A DNA stretch of 64,000 nucleotides from Ignavibacteriales bacterium (GTDB lineage Bacteria > Bacteroidota > Ignavibacteria > Ignavibacteriales > Ignavibacteriaceae), in assembly GCA_016714125.1 (NCBI GenBank), contig JADJNX010000012.1, positions 30,829-94,828 on the forward strand. The letters run 5' to 3'. Below are positions 56,113 through 64,000 of this stretch, piece by piece. Made by a program: the position numbers and the translations under genes. Under the pieces are notes generated by a model. The model did no database searches and was not told the DNA's origin. It was given only the letters and a program-made list of their open reading frames with translations. Each line of letters starts with the position of its first letter. Positions within the stretch are counted from its first letter, which is position 1.

Positions 56113-57430
56113 CGGTTTAGTATCATTTTTTTTGCCACCGACTCTTTATTGCCGGAGGAACCGATAATATCAAGTCTGTAAATGTATATGCCTGATGCGG
56201 CATTTTCTGCTTTGAAAGTGAACTTGTGTTCACCCTCCTCATACCAACCGTTGGCAAGAACGGTTGTTTCTCTTCCCCTGATATCAAAAACTTTTAATGA
56301 TATTATGGAAGGTTCGTTTAAATAGACGGGTATAATTGTTTCAGGGTTAAAGGGGTTTGGATAGTTGACCCCCAACCCCGAATTTACGGGAATTGTGGGG
56401 AAATCTTCATTCTCAACAGTTACAAGCGAGCGGCTGTATTTTCCGATATAACCAAATCTGCCGGCAGTGTAAGCGGTTAAAGAATCTGTGAACTGAATAT
56501 CGTAGAGAATTCCACTATCGGGAACATCATACTGTATCCAGTTTGTCCCTTTATCAGTTGTGTAGATAAATTTTTGCGCAAACCCGAGTGGTACCCAGGC
56601 TTCATTTTCATTTCTAAATGAGAGTCCATAAGGGACACCAAACACATCAAGACTTCGGTAATCCCAATTCTCCCCACCGTCGGTGGTTGTGACCACCGCA
56701 GTTCCATATTCAAAATCGCCACCAATCCCGATGATATTCAGGGAATCAAAGACTATCAGACCCCTTATCGGCTCAGGACCCACTCCATACGCCCTCCAGT
56801 ATTCACCTCTGTTGGTTGTTTTCCAGATTACTCCCGCAATATCGATGTGACCACCATACCCAAAAGCCAGATTATCATCAAAAAAGCTGAATCCGAGGAT
56901 AGGAAAATTGGTGAAAGAACTTGTGTCGGTTTGTGCCGCAATCCATTCCTCACCACCGTTGGTTGTGTGGGCTATCTTCCCTTCAAGGCCTGATGCCCAG
57001 CCGTTAAGAGAATCGAGGAAATGAAGACCTATAAGATATACATCGTCGTGGCGGTAGCGGGATTCACTCCATGAATCACCACCGTCGGTGGTTTTATAAA
57101 ATATTGTGCCAAAGGGAGGGGCTTCAAAATCAAGAGCAACTGCATATCCTGTTGTTTTGGTTACAAAAAAGACATCGGAAATGTCTTTTATGCTTGGGAA
57201 CTGAAGTGTCTGCCAGGAGAGACCTCCATCAATGGTTTTCACTCCAAAACCTGTGTCACCAACTGCAAAACCGTATAAACTGTCAACGTTTTGTTGGTAA
57301 GAACCGGCAGTTTTGTCCAGGTAAACTTTTGAGGAAGAATTGTAAACGAAAGAAGAAAAAAAACAACCGGTATGAGTAATTTCAAGCCAAAAATCCTGTT
57401 AATTGGGAATATCGTCCAAAATTTATTCAA
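56109..57430 (-). CDS. secreted YCF48-type propeller protein, T9SS target (frame broken near the N-terminus)
   Basis: About 440 aa. The first 40 residues (57430 downwards, TTG start, hydrophobic signal KLLIPVVFFLLSF) run out of frame after FTWTKL. Adding one A to the T4 run at 57311-57314 gives SYQQNVDSLYGFAVGDTGFG and continues into the 377-aa frame. That has YCF48/BNR repeats (KTTDGGDSW, KTTNRGEYW, TTDGGENWDY) and a T9SS domain (VNYPNPFNPETIIPVYL). A surface protein embedded in an operon with ATP-grasp, P450 and cfa genes; its link to them is unexplained. Confidence 0.78.
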
Positions 57431-57456
57431 ACCGGTTCAAATAAAAGAAACTAAAA

Positions 57457-58320
57457 TTAGCCTATTCGTTCGATCACCGACTCAACAAATCTCTTGACCG
57501 ATTTTTCGTGGTAAGAGAAATAAAGACATGGTTCAAACATCTCCAACTCGATCAGTTTAAACTCGTCTTTGGTATAAACGCCATCCACTCGGGAATATAA
57601 TGTGTCAAAACCAAGAGCATCATTAATTTCATAAGCCCGATCGATTAAATCGGCAGATGGTTTAACTGCTTCTACTGTGCCGCCAAAGTCAATTTGTGTT
57701 CTGAAATCACCCGGTGAAACTCTTTTTAACACTGCATGGCTGTATTCACCATTTAAAAAGATAAGAGAATATTCACCATTGGTTTCAATTTCTTCAATAT
57801 AATCCTGTATCATAAGGTCTGCAAATTCAAGAATTTTTGCAGCGATGGGGTTGAAGTCGAGAGCTTCGTCCCTCGAAACGAGGTATGTTTCAAATGCACC
57901 GGCTGAAATTGCAGGTTTAATTACAACTCTTTTAAATCTTTTTCGTTCAAAAACTTCTTCAAGTTTTAAGATACTCGCCTTTGGGATGAACATCGTGTCA
58001 GCGGTGAGAACACCTCTTCTCTGAAGCTCTTTGATGTAACTTTTGTGCAGATTCTTTTTAATAATCTCCGGCTTGTTTAATATTTTGTAGCCGGCAATGG
58101 TAGCCTTGTTCATCCAGGAAATAAATTCTGCCGTTGTGAGGAAATAATCCCATGGAGATCTCACGATCAGGAGATCATATTCATTTGGAGGCAGAGGTCC
58201 GTCATTCCAGATCACCGGCTTTGCGATGATCTTTTTCTCCTTAAAAGCGGGTAAGAGAAGTTGATCGTCTTCTGTTAAATCCGGGTATGCCCGGCATGTC
58301 ACTAATCCTAATTTTATCAT
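57457..58320 (-). CDS. ATP-grasp ligase of unknown substrate
   Basis: The 287-aa protein has an N-terminal pre-ATP-grasp region (IKLGLVTCRAYPDLTEDD, NEYDLLIVRSPWDY) and an ATP-grasp fold. The fold includes NKPEIIKKNLHKSYIKEL, VIKPAISAGAFETYLV, LMIQDYIEEIETNGEYSLIF and a metal-binding IELEMFEPCLYF. It resembles the glutathione-synthetase-like family seen in Bacteroidota (ATP-dependent carboxylate-amine ligases). It is first in the four-gene minus-strand run ending with cfa, 27 nt before the T9SS gene. Confidence 0.82.
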   Translation of the reverse strand: MIKLGLVTCRAYPDLTEDDQLLLPAFKEKKIIAKPVIWNDGPLPPNEYDLLIVRSPWDYFLTTAEFISWMNKATIAGYKILNKPEIIKKNLHKSYIKELQRRGVLTADTMFIPKASILKLEEVFERKRFKRVVIKPAISAGAFETYLVSRDEALDFNPIAAKILEFADLMIQDYIEEIETNGEYSLIFLNGEYSHAVLKRVSPGDFRTQIDFGGTVEAVKPSADLIDRAYEINDALGFDTLYSRVDGVYTKDEFKLIELEMFEPCLYFSYHEKSVKRFVESVIERIG

Positions 58321-58447
58321 CTTGCCAAACTTTATGTGATATTGCTATTAAATTTATTCACTGAATTCAAATTTAACAACTTTTTTGAACCTGTGAAAAC
58401 CAATTTACTTTAACGGAAAGAGAGAGTGGATCAGAACCCGGTTGTTT

Positions 58448-58487
58448 GAGAACCTGAGAACTTTAGAACTTTAGAACTTGAGAGTTC
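58448..58487 (+). repeat. GAACTTTA octamer tract
   Basis: GAGAACCTGAGAACTTTAGA and following units lie in the 253-nt spacer 58321-58573, which holds no gene. Same family as at 32894, 33612 and 62153. Confidence 0.7.
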
Positions 58488-58573
58488 AAACACATCATTG
58501 AAATCTATCCCTGTTTATATTATTGGATTACTGAATTATTGCATTAGTTTGTTTCACTTCACAAATTGAAATT

Positions 58574-60111
58574 TTAAGCTTTTTGAGACTTTTTATCTCC
58601 CTGATTTAATTCAATGGTCAATATATAAACCCCTGATGATATGTTCAGTTCTTTGAAATCAAACTTCGCGGTTGTTATTCCGGCTGTAACTTCTATTCCC
58701 TTTTTTATCAGTTCCTTTCCTGTTGTGTTATACAATCTCAAATCTGCATACCCGCTGTAATTTCCTGTTATTTCAATTGTTATTTCACCTCTTGTCGGAT
58801 TTGGATAGGCTTTTAGTGTAAATTCTTCTTTTTCGGCTTTTCGACTTCACCATCTTCAATAGCCATTGCCACCCTCTCACCACTCATTATGTAAAATGTA
58901 CCGGGCTGTGCATATGGTTGCACCATTTGTTCCAATTCCAATGTCATCAAGTCCGTCACCGTTTACATCACCAACCCTCCCATAATGTTGAATGAATTCC
59001 CGTAATATCTGATTGGAGTGTCATCAGTTTTGTGCTTACCCCCCACAAACAGACGGCCTCCCGAACCATCAAGGGAAGATAAAAAATCTCCATATCCATC
59101 ACCATTCACATCTCCAACAGATCGGGTATGAACAAATCCCTGATTTTGTGTGTTAAAGCCTTCTTCAGGGATATGATCTATATTTCGAGAGCCATAACTT
59201 ACTGCCATTATGTACCAATATGAATACTTAAACTTTGTATCCCTTACAATCAGATCTGCTCTTCCATCTTTGTTAATATCTTGTATAATATTGTTAGTTC
59301 TTAGGATATTTACAGAATCCAGGAAACTGATAGTGTCTTGAAAAGAAAAGTCTGATCTGCCAAAAACGAATCTCCTCAAAGCAAAGTTTAACTGTACAGA
59401 AGGGCTTGTGAGAGTAAAAGATAAATCAGTTCTTCCATCACCATCAAGATCACCACTTGTTATATAAAATCCTTGAATGGTCTCATTTGGATAAAATGTC
59501 GCAATCTTATCGGGGATCGAATCCATCTCCGGAGACGAATTGTATATCAGAAATGCGCCTTTACCACCATACATGTCGTATGCGTATGCTACCATTTCTT
59601 CATAACCATCCCCGTTGAAATCAACCGGCCAGTCACCTCCCACAAATCTTAGATTGCCAATTATCTGTTCTGGTGCTTGAAAAGTGAAATCCGGGATTGT
59701 ATCCATCGTGGGACCACCAAGATATATCTTTAAGGTCAATGGACGGGTATTGAATGTTGTCACTATCAAATCCCTGTATCCGTCTCGATTGTAATCACAA
59801 GCAGTTATGTGATATGGAAGATACCCTATAAAAGGAATTTCGAAAACAGGCACCGAATCGACAGGATTACCACCATGAAAAAGCAAAGCTTTGGCATCAT
59901 ATCCATAAGCTGCTGGATATTTAACCAGTACAAAATCATCGCAACCATCATCATTCTGGTCACCCATGTAGATGACAGCCCGTGGTGCGTATATATCATT
60001 TCGTGCGAAGATTATTGAATCAAATTGGCCGCTTACTTCAATTGTAACCAGCAAAAGGAGCAATCCCGAAAACGGGACAAATCGAAGGGAGCTTTGTTTT
60101 AGTTTAAACAT
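58574..60111 (-). CDS. secreted FG-GAP repeat protein, T9SS target (three frame breaks)
   Basis: I start at ATG 60111 (MFKLKQSSLRFVPFSGLLLLL), a signal peptide; the open frame extends upstream. FG-GAP/VCBS repeats with Ca-binding DxNxDGxxD loops fill the body (GDQNDDGCDDFVLV, CDYNRDGYRDLIVT, GDLDGDGRTDLSFT, GDVNGDGYGDFLSS). The frame stops at 58963. Further frames add RVGDVNGDGLDDIGIG, then AQPGTFYIMSGERVA, then the T9SS tail EEFTLKAYPNPTRGEI and ending SQKA at 58574. Single-base additions at C3 58979-58981 and T4 58838-58841, plus one indel near 58900, restore about 510 aa. An integrin-like surface propeller. Confidence 0.75.
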
Positions 60112-60616
60112 ATAATTTCCAATAAAATGTACTGTCCTCTGATAAAGTCGATTTAGCAAACAATTAAATTAAAAATTGCATGAAATCGATTGCTTAAAAT
60201 AGAAAAATTATTTTGTTTGAGAATGATAAATTTGAGGAGAGGATGAGAACTTAAGGAACTACGAATATTTAATCCCGCAAGCGGGATAAGAATGGTTGGG
60301 GGTGGACGTTATGGCTACGAATATCAAACCATCTCCGAGGATATTCCATCATAACTCTCCTCTGCGAAAATCTGTTTAATCTGCGTGTATCTGCGTCCCC
60401 TTCATCCGTGGGATTCCGTGTTAAATCCGTGCCATCCGTGGAACTATCCCGCTTACGGTTAATCATGTTGCAGACGGCAATCGGGACGATTACCTCTCCT
60501 CACACTTACGCCAAAAATTGGTGGAACTATTCACTATCTCTTTGGGAATGCCCGAAACTACTCATCTTCTTTTCTTATCTTTACTTTTTGATTTTAAGAA
60601 TTTGAGGAAACAAAAA
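60112..60616. repeat. gene-free spacer with dispersed palindromic repeats
   Basis: No gene is visible. CTACGAATATTTAATCCCGC followed by AAGCGGGAT (about 60257-60286) is, on minus, the same CCCG-hairpin plus ATTCGTAG unit found in tandem at 32924-33181. GCTACGAATAT recurs at 60312-60322. GTTGCAGACGGCAATCGGGA at 60467-60486 is the reverse complement of the GTCCCGATTGCCGTCTGCAA block of that array. CCGTGGGATTCCGTGTTAAA-type units fill 60365-60445. The promoter for the aldo/keto reductase is presumably in the last 100 nt. Confidence 0.65.
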
Positions 60617-61597
60617 ATGAAGATGAATAAAGTCGGGAAATCCGATCTAACGATATCAGAAATCAGTTTGGGCTGCTGGACACTTGGCGGTTTAAACTGG
60701 GTTGACGGCTCTCCAAATGGCTGGGCTAATGTTAATGAACCGGAAGTGGAAGAAGCTATTCTTTATGCAATTGATAATGGTGTCACCCATTTTGACAATG
60801 CTGATGTTTATGGCAATGGCAGAGCTGAAAGAATGCTTTCGAAAATACTCGGAAGTCGTTCCAAAGATGTAACAATAGCTACAAAAATTGGTTGGTTCAA
60901 GGGTACCGCTGCACATGCTTATGAACCCACACATATCCGCCATCAGTGTGAACAGTCACTTATTAACTTAAAAAGAGATTATATCGATCTCTACTATTTC
61001 CATCATGGTGATTTTGGTACCGATGATGTTTATCTTGATGATGCAGTTGCAATGATGTACAAGTTAAAAGAAGAGGGGAAAATCAGAGTAATTGGACTTT
61101 CTTCCTATTCCCACGAAAGATTTACAACTCTTGCCCCAAAAATAAAACCCGATACCCTTCAAAGTTCTGCCAGTGCACTGGATGACAAATACCTCGCAAA
61201 AGGAACCCCCACTTCTGATCTGTTGAATGAGACGGGAATTTCATTTGTAGCGTTTGGACCAGTTGCTCAGGGATTGCTCCTTGGCAAATATTCAAAAGAC
61301 AATCCGCCAAAATTTGAACCCGGAGATCACAGAGCTGGTGCCCCAAGGTTTTCAGTGGAATTCCTGACAAAACTTGAACCCAAAATTGAAGCTCTTAAAA
61401 AACATTTTGGTCCAACAGGCGAAGATCTTGCAAGAGTTGCATTACAATATCTTTTAAAATATGATCGTGTAGCCGCAGTAATCCCCGGATTCAGGAATCT
61501 CGCTCAGGTTAAAATGAACCTTTCGGCTGCTGACAAACCACTTACAAACGATGAATTCAGTTTTGTACAATCAATTTTTTCAAATAAAGGAGAGTAG
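60617..61597 (+). CDS. aldo/keto reductase
   Basis: I start at ATG 60617 (MKMNKVGKSDLTISEISLGC), after GAGGAAAC; the open frame extends 33 codons upstream without conservation. The 326-aa protein has the AKR TIM barrel with FDNADVYGNGRAERML (catalytic Asp and Tyr), TIATKIGW (Lys), YYFHHGD (His) and the NADPH-binding end AAVIPGFRNLAQVKMNL. It reduces aldehydes or ketones, or dehydrogenates sugars, with NAD(P)H in the cytoplasm. The metallopeptidase-like gene follows 6 nt later after an AGGAGAG site. Confidence 0.9.
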   Translation: MKMNKVGKSDLTISEISLGCWTLGGLNWVDGSPNGWANVNEPEVEEAILYAIDNGVTHFDNADVYGNGRAERMLSKILGSRSKDVTIATKIGWFKGTAAHAYEPTHIRHQCEQSLINLKRDYIDLYYFHHGDFGTDDVYLDDAVAMMYKLKEEGKIRVIGLSSYSHERFTTLAPKIKPDTLQSSASALDDKYLAKGTPTSDLLNETGISFVAFGPVAQGLLLGKYSKDNPPKFEPGDHRAGAPRFSVEFLTKLEPKIEALKKHFGPTGEDLARVALQYLLKYDRVAAVIPGFRNLAQVKMNLSAADKPLTNDEFSFVQSIFSNKGE

Positions 61598-61603
61598 TAA
61601 ATT

Positions 61604-62089
61604 ATGTTCGAATTTAGTGAACTGCCTGCAAAGGAACCTAAAAAGAGGGAATATGAAGAGTCGGAAGAGCTTAAATTTCTGGCTGAAAAAATAATTTCTG
61701 AACAAAAAATTGATGTTATGCCCGCTCAGGTCGGGTATATGATTGTCAGCCCAAATATCTCTAAAACGGTTCCGAGTAAAACGATTAAAACACCGGCTGA
61801 ATTAAAACATTTTTCCGGTTTTGATTACCTGGTTGAAGTGTCGCTTGATCTCTGGACTGCCCTTGATGAAGCTGAAAGATATATCCTTATACACCATGAA
61901 TTCCTTCATATCCTCCCGATAATGAACGAAAAAACGGGAGATTATGACTTTAAAATCAGAAAACCTGATTTTGTGGCATTTAAATCAATTCTCGACAAAT
62001 ATGGAACCGACTGGAAACAAAAAATTAAACTGAGTCTAAGCTCTATCCATAATCTAACACCTGCACAGGAAGATTCTATTAGAATATAG
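61604..62089 (+). CDS. putative metallopeptidase (PhageMetallopep-like)
   Basis: The 161-aa protein has a zinc-protease motif H98-E99-F-L-H102 in ERYILIHHEFLHILPI, preceded by YLVEVSLDLWTALDEAE. This layout matches the small phage-type metallopeptidase domain, in which a helix carrying HExxH follows a beta-strand. An acidic N-terminal extension (YEESEELKFLAEKI) comes first. A third metal ligand is not obvious. It is co-transcribed with the aldo/keto reductase; the link is unexplained. A bacterial domestication of a phage-type gene is possible. Confidence 0.65.
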   Translation: MFEFSELPAKEPKKREYEESEELKFLAEKIISEQKIDVMPAQVGYMIVSPNISKTVPSKTIKTPAELKHFSGFDYLVEVSLDLWTALDEAERYILIHHEFLHILPIMNEKTGDYDFKIRKPDFVAFKSILDKYGTDWKQKIKLSLSSIHNLTPAQEDSIRI

Positions 62090-62099
62090 AGGAGAAGTT

Positions 62100-62274
62100 G
62101 AGTACTTGAGTACCTGAGTACTTGTACTTAAGTACAGAACTTCAGAGTTAGGGAACTTTAGAACTTTAGAACTTTAGAACTTTCGGAACTTCGGAACTTC
62201 TGTGATTAAGTAATTCAGGGTTTCGAGGTTCTGGAGTTCTCAGGTACCCAGGTCACTCAAGTACTCAAGTACTC
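62100..62274. repeat. long inverted repeat with GAACTTTA core
   Basis: A 20-nt arm GAGTACTTGAGTACCTGAGT (62100-62119) is matched on the opposite strand by 62255-62274 with one mismatch. The 135-nt interior holds GTACTTAAGTAC, several GAACTTTA units (62153-62183) and CGGAACTT pairs. The spacer 62090-62360 contains no gene. It may form a cruciform or a large RNA hairpin after the metallopeptidase gene. Confidence 0.75.
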
Positions 62275-62360
62275 TAGTCTCTCGAGTTCTCAATTTGCTT
62301 TTTGCTACAAATATTTGTAATTTATGTTAATGATCTTCATAAACATAAAAAGGAGCCTTT

Positions 62361-63530
62361 ATGAGATATCTTTACATGTTATTTGCTGTTATCCTGATTG
62401 CCGGGACTGGATTTGCTCAGAATGTTACTGTGCAAGATTACAAAGTTCCTGTAAGTACAGCAAAAATCCTGAGACTGACGGGAAGTTATAACTTCGCACA
62501 GAGAACAGACGAAGTTACAACTGATGTAACATCAAACAACGCTAATGCGACCGCTCTCTTCAGATATTTTTATTCATCACTTCCTTTTGCTTATTTTGTT
62601 GATATCGATGCTGTCGGCGGAAAGAATTTTGCCGAATTTAGTCACGATATTTCAATTCGTCCGAGTATAAGGAAATATTTTGCGGATGACAAAGACTGGT
62701 TTGGTTTTGGTGCACTTGATCTTCGTCATGCAAACACCTTCAAGCAGATCGAGTCGAACCTCACTGTTGGTGGTGGATATGGCCGTTATATCAACGCCAC
62801 TGCTCTCGCAAAAGCTGTGAGAATTGAAGATCACCTTCTTAAAGAGGGTGTTATCTCAGCCAGACTTCCAAAAGAAACCATGATAAAGATCGCTAACATC
62901 ATCGAGCGTGAACAAGAATATCGTGGCGTTTTTGGAGATACTTACGAGAAAAACTGGTATGAGGATATCGAAAAAGAGATGCGTGCAACAGGTCTTCTTC
63001 AGGGTGGTGCCCTCGGAGCAATTGGTATTCTTAGAACACAACAGGTGTTAAAAGGAATAAACGAAAGAGTTAATGAAAGATTCTTCGGATGGGACGTTAC
63101 TGCAGGTGTTCTCTTTAACCTTTCAACCCGCGACAAATCACCAACAAACTCACCTGCCCTTTCAGTTGGTGGAAGATTTTCGAATCCTATTGGATGGAAC
63201 TCACAAATTAATGCTTATGCAAATATGAACACACCTTTTGATTCCACCTTTTTCAAAAGTGTGATTGTAACAGCAGGTGCCGATTACTTTTATGAGCTTG
63301 GCAACAAAATAAACTTTGTTGTTGGTTATCAATTAAACTTTATTAAAAGAAGCGTTCCGATTTTGCCTCTTAATGAAGAAAGTTATATGGATCATGCAAT
63401 CTCTGCCGGATTCATTTTCTATCTTGAGAACAACATCAATCTCGGAATTCAATCTTCACTTAACAGAAGTGGACTTTTGAAAGTTACCGATTTTAGAACT
63501 TCAGTTTCTCTACAATACAATGTGTTTTAA
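62361..63530 (+). CDS. outer-membrane beta-barrel protein with a charged helical insert
   Basis: The 389-aa protein follows a strong AAGGAG site. A signal peptide (MRYLYMLFAVILIAGTGFA) leads into barrel strands in the first 150 residues (TALFRYFYSSLPFAYFVDID, NLTVGGGYGRYIN). A charged helical stretch follows (about 155-230; RIEDHLLKEGVISARLP, NIIEREQEYRGVF). Then strands resume to a C-terminal VSLQYNVF ending in Phe. The helical insert within a barrel is unusual and may be a periplasmic plug or extracellular domain. Function is unknown. Confidence 0.7.
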   Translation: MRYLYMLFAVILIAGTGFAQNVTVQDYKVPVSTAKILRLTGSYNFAQRTDEVTTDVTSNNANATALFRYFYSSLPFAYFVDIDAVGGKNFAEFSHDISIRPSIRKYFADDKDWFGFGALDLRHANTFKQIESNLTVGGGYGRYINATALAKAVRIEDHLLKEGVISARLPKETMIKIANIIEREQEYRGVFGDTYEKNWYEDIEKEMRATGLLQGGALGAIGILRTQQVLKGINERVNERFFGWDVTAGVLFNLSTRDKSPTNSPALSVGGRFSNPIGWNSQINAYANMNTPFDSTFFKSVIVTAGADYFYELGNKINFVVGYQLNFIKRSVPILPLNEESYMDHAISAGFIFYLENNINLGIQSSLNRSGLLKVTDFRTSVSLQYNVF

Positions 63531-63550
63531 TTAACAACATCTTTAAAATC

Positions 63551-63584
63551 AAAAAGGCTGTCCAAATCGGGCAGCCTTTTTTTT
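63551..63584. terminator. bidirectional terminator
   Basis: AGGCTGTCC pairs with GGGCAGCCT around a 5-nt loop, with A5 to the left and T8 to the right, between two convergent genes. Confidence 0.85.
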
Positions 63585-63599
63585 ATTCTGTTGAATTCT

Positions 63600-63980
63600 T
63601 TACTTTTTGATCCAGGTCTGGCCATCTTCGGAAAGATTTTTCAGATATTTAGCCGGTTCTTTTTTCAATTTCGATTCACATCCGGGGCAACAAACCGCAA
63701 CTGTTTTTCCATCAATTTCAAGTGTTGTAGCACCTTCTTCAATTTTTTCGCCTGTTACAGGACAATATAAATTCCAGACTTTCTTAACGGTTGTTTTGTC
63801 CTCTGAGCAACTGTCACCTGTTTTATCCGCTGAGCAACAAGCGTCTTTTTTAACTGTTGTGTCTTTGGCTGCGTGATGTTCCTTATTCTGGTTTTCCTTC
63901 TTTGAGGCATCCTGTGCATTCAAAGTTGCAGTGCCAAAAAGGATGAAAAGGGGTAAAGCTAAAAAAATCAGCTTGTGCAT
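63600..63980 (-). CDS. secreted cysteine-rich protein with YHS/TRASH-like metal-binding domain
   Basis: The 126-aa protein has a signal peptide (MHKLIFLALPLFILFGTATL) and a lysine-rich low-complexity linker with Cys pairs (KKDACCSADKTGDSC). The C-terminal domain has NLYCPVTGEKIEEGATTLEI and AVCCPGCESKLKKEPAKYL, a CPV...CCPGC layout like YHS/TRASH modules that bind heavy metals such as copper. It is likely a periplasmic or surface metal chaperone. Monocistronic at the window edge. Confidence 0.75.
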   Translation of the reverse strand: MHKLIFLALPLFILFGTATLNAQDASKKENQNKEHHAAKDTTVKKDACCSADKTGDSCSEDKTTVKKVWNLYCPVTGEKIEEGATTLEIDGKTVAVCCPGCESKLKKEPAKYLKNLSEDGQTWIKK

Positions 63981-64000
63981 GTATTCTCTCCGATGTTTGT

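Noticed and set aside
1..64000. tRNA, rRNA, integrase, transposase or prophage genes.
   Set aside because: I read the intergenic regions and products and found none I could support. Short structured RNAs could still be missed without a covariance search.

Overview
This 64 kb window looks like chromosome of a member of the Ignavibacteria (Bacteroidota/Chlorobiota side of the tree), or a close relative. The main reason is that eleven predicted secreted proteins end in a type IX secretion (T9SS) sorting domain, most with the hallmark NYPNPFNP motif. AT-rich intergenic DNA, a Bacteroidota-style promoter, many outer-membrane beta-barrels and mostly weak Shine-Dalgarno sites fit the same assignment. 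This rests on motif recognition only; no database was searched.

Layout. (1) 1-5989 is an accessory conflict or defence-type island: an AbiEi/AbiEii-like regulator-nucleotidyltransferase pair, a compact operon of a DUF3696-type AAA ATPase, a small unknown protein and a MIT-C/phospholipase-D-fold protein, and a divergent AlbA_2/RecG-like ATP-binding protein. The divergent spacer carries two copies of an inverted repeat that look like operators. (2) 6013-19932 holds three tandem paralogous surface proteins (YCF48-type propeller, cohesin, dockerin, cohesin, T9SS tail) downstream of a single-domain receiver, a NarL-type response regulator and a large reg_prop-type sensor kinase. (3) 20.1-31.1 kb mixes central metabolism (fbaB, gpmA), rRNA modification (rlmI), porin-like proteins and more T9SS proteins. 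(4) 31.3-44.7 kb has envelope proteins (lipoprotein, OmpA family, PAP2, TonB-type receptor), rlmD, an AGE-family surface protein, a sugar dehydrogenase and a striking repeat array at 32.9-33.2 kb. (5) 44.8-54.7 kb carries starch/glycogen enzymes (glgX, secreted alpha-amylase), a ppk1-sixA-HD/PycTM operon, and the end of (6) a four-gene run of ATP-grasp, T9SS propeller, cytochrome P450 and cyclopropane synthase (53.4-58.3 kb). (7) 58.6-64 kb has an FG-GAP T9SS protein, an aldo/keto reductase with a metallopeptidase-like gene, an outer-membrane protein and a cysteine-rich secreted protein.

Sequence quality. At least twenty frame breaks hit otherwise intact, conserved genes. Wherever I could trace the break precisely, adding or removing one base in a short homopolymer restores the family sequence. 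Base gains (needed in most cases) and losses both occur. This is the signature of indel errors in a draft assembly, so I annotate these genes as whole units and regard most as probably functional. One break is different: an in-frame stop at 4877, which is a substitution.

Short dispersed repeats are common between genes: GAACTTTA octamers, CACAGAG/CCGTGGAATCTGTG units, a 77-nt tandem family with a CCCG hairpin, and a long inverted repeat at 62.1-62.3 kb. I saw no tRNA, rRNA, CRISPR array or complete insertion sequence.
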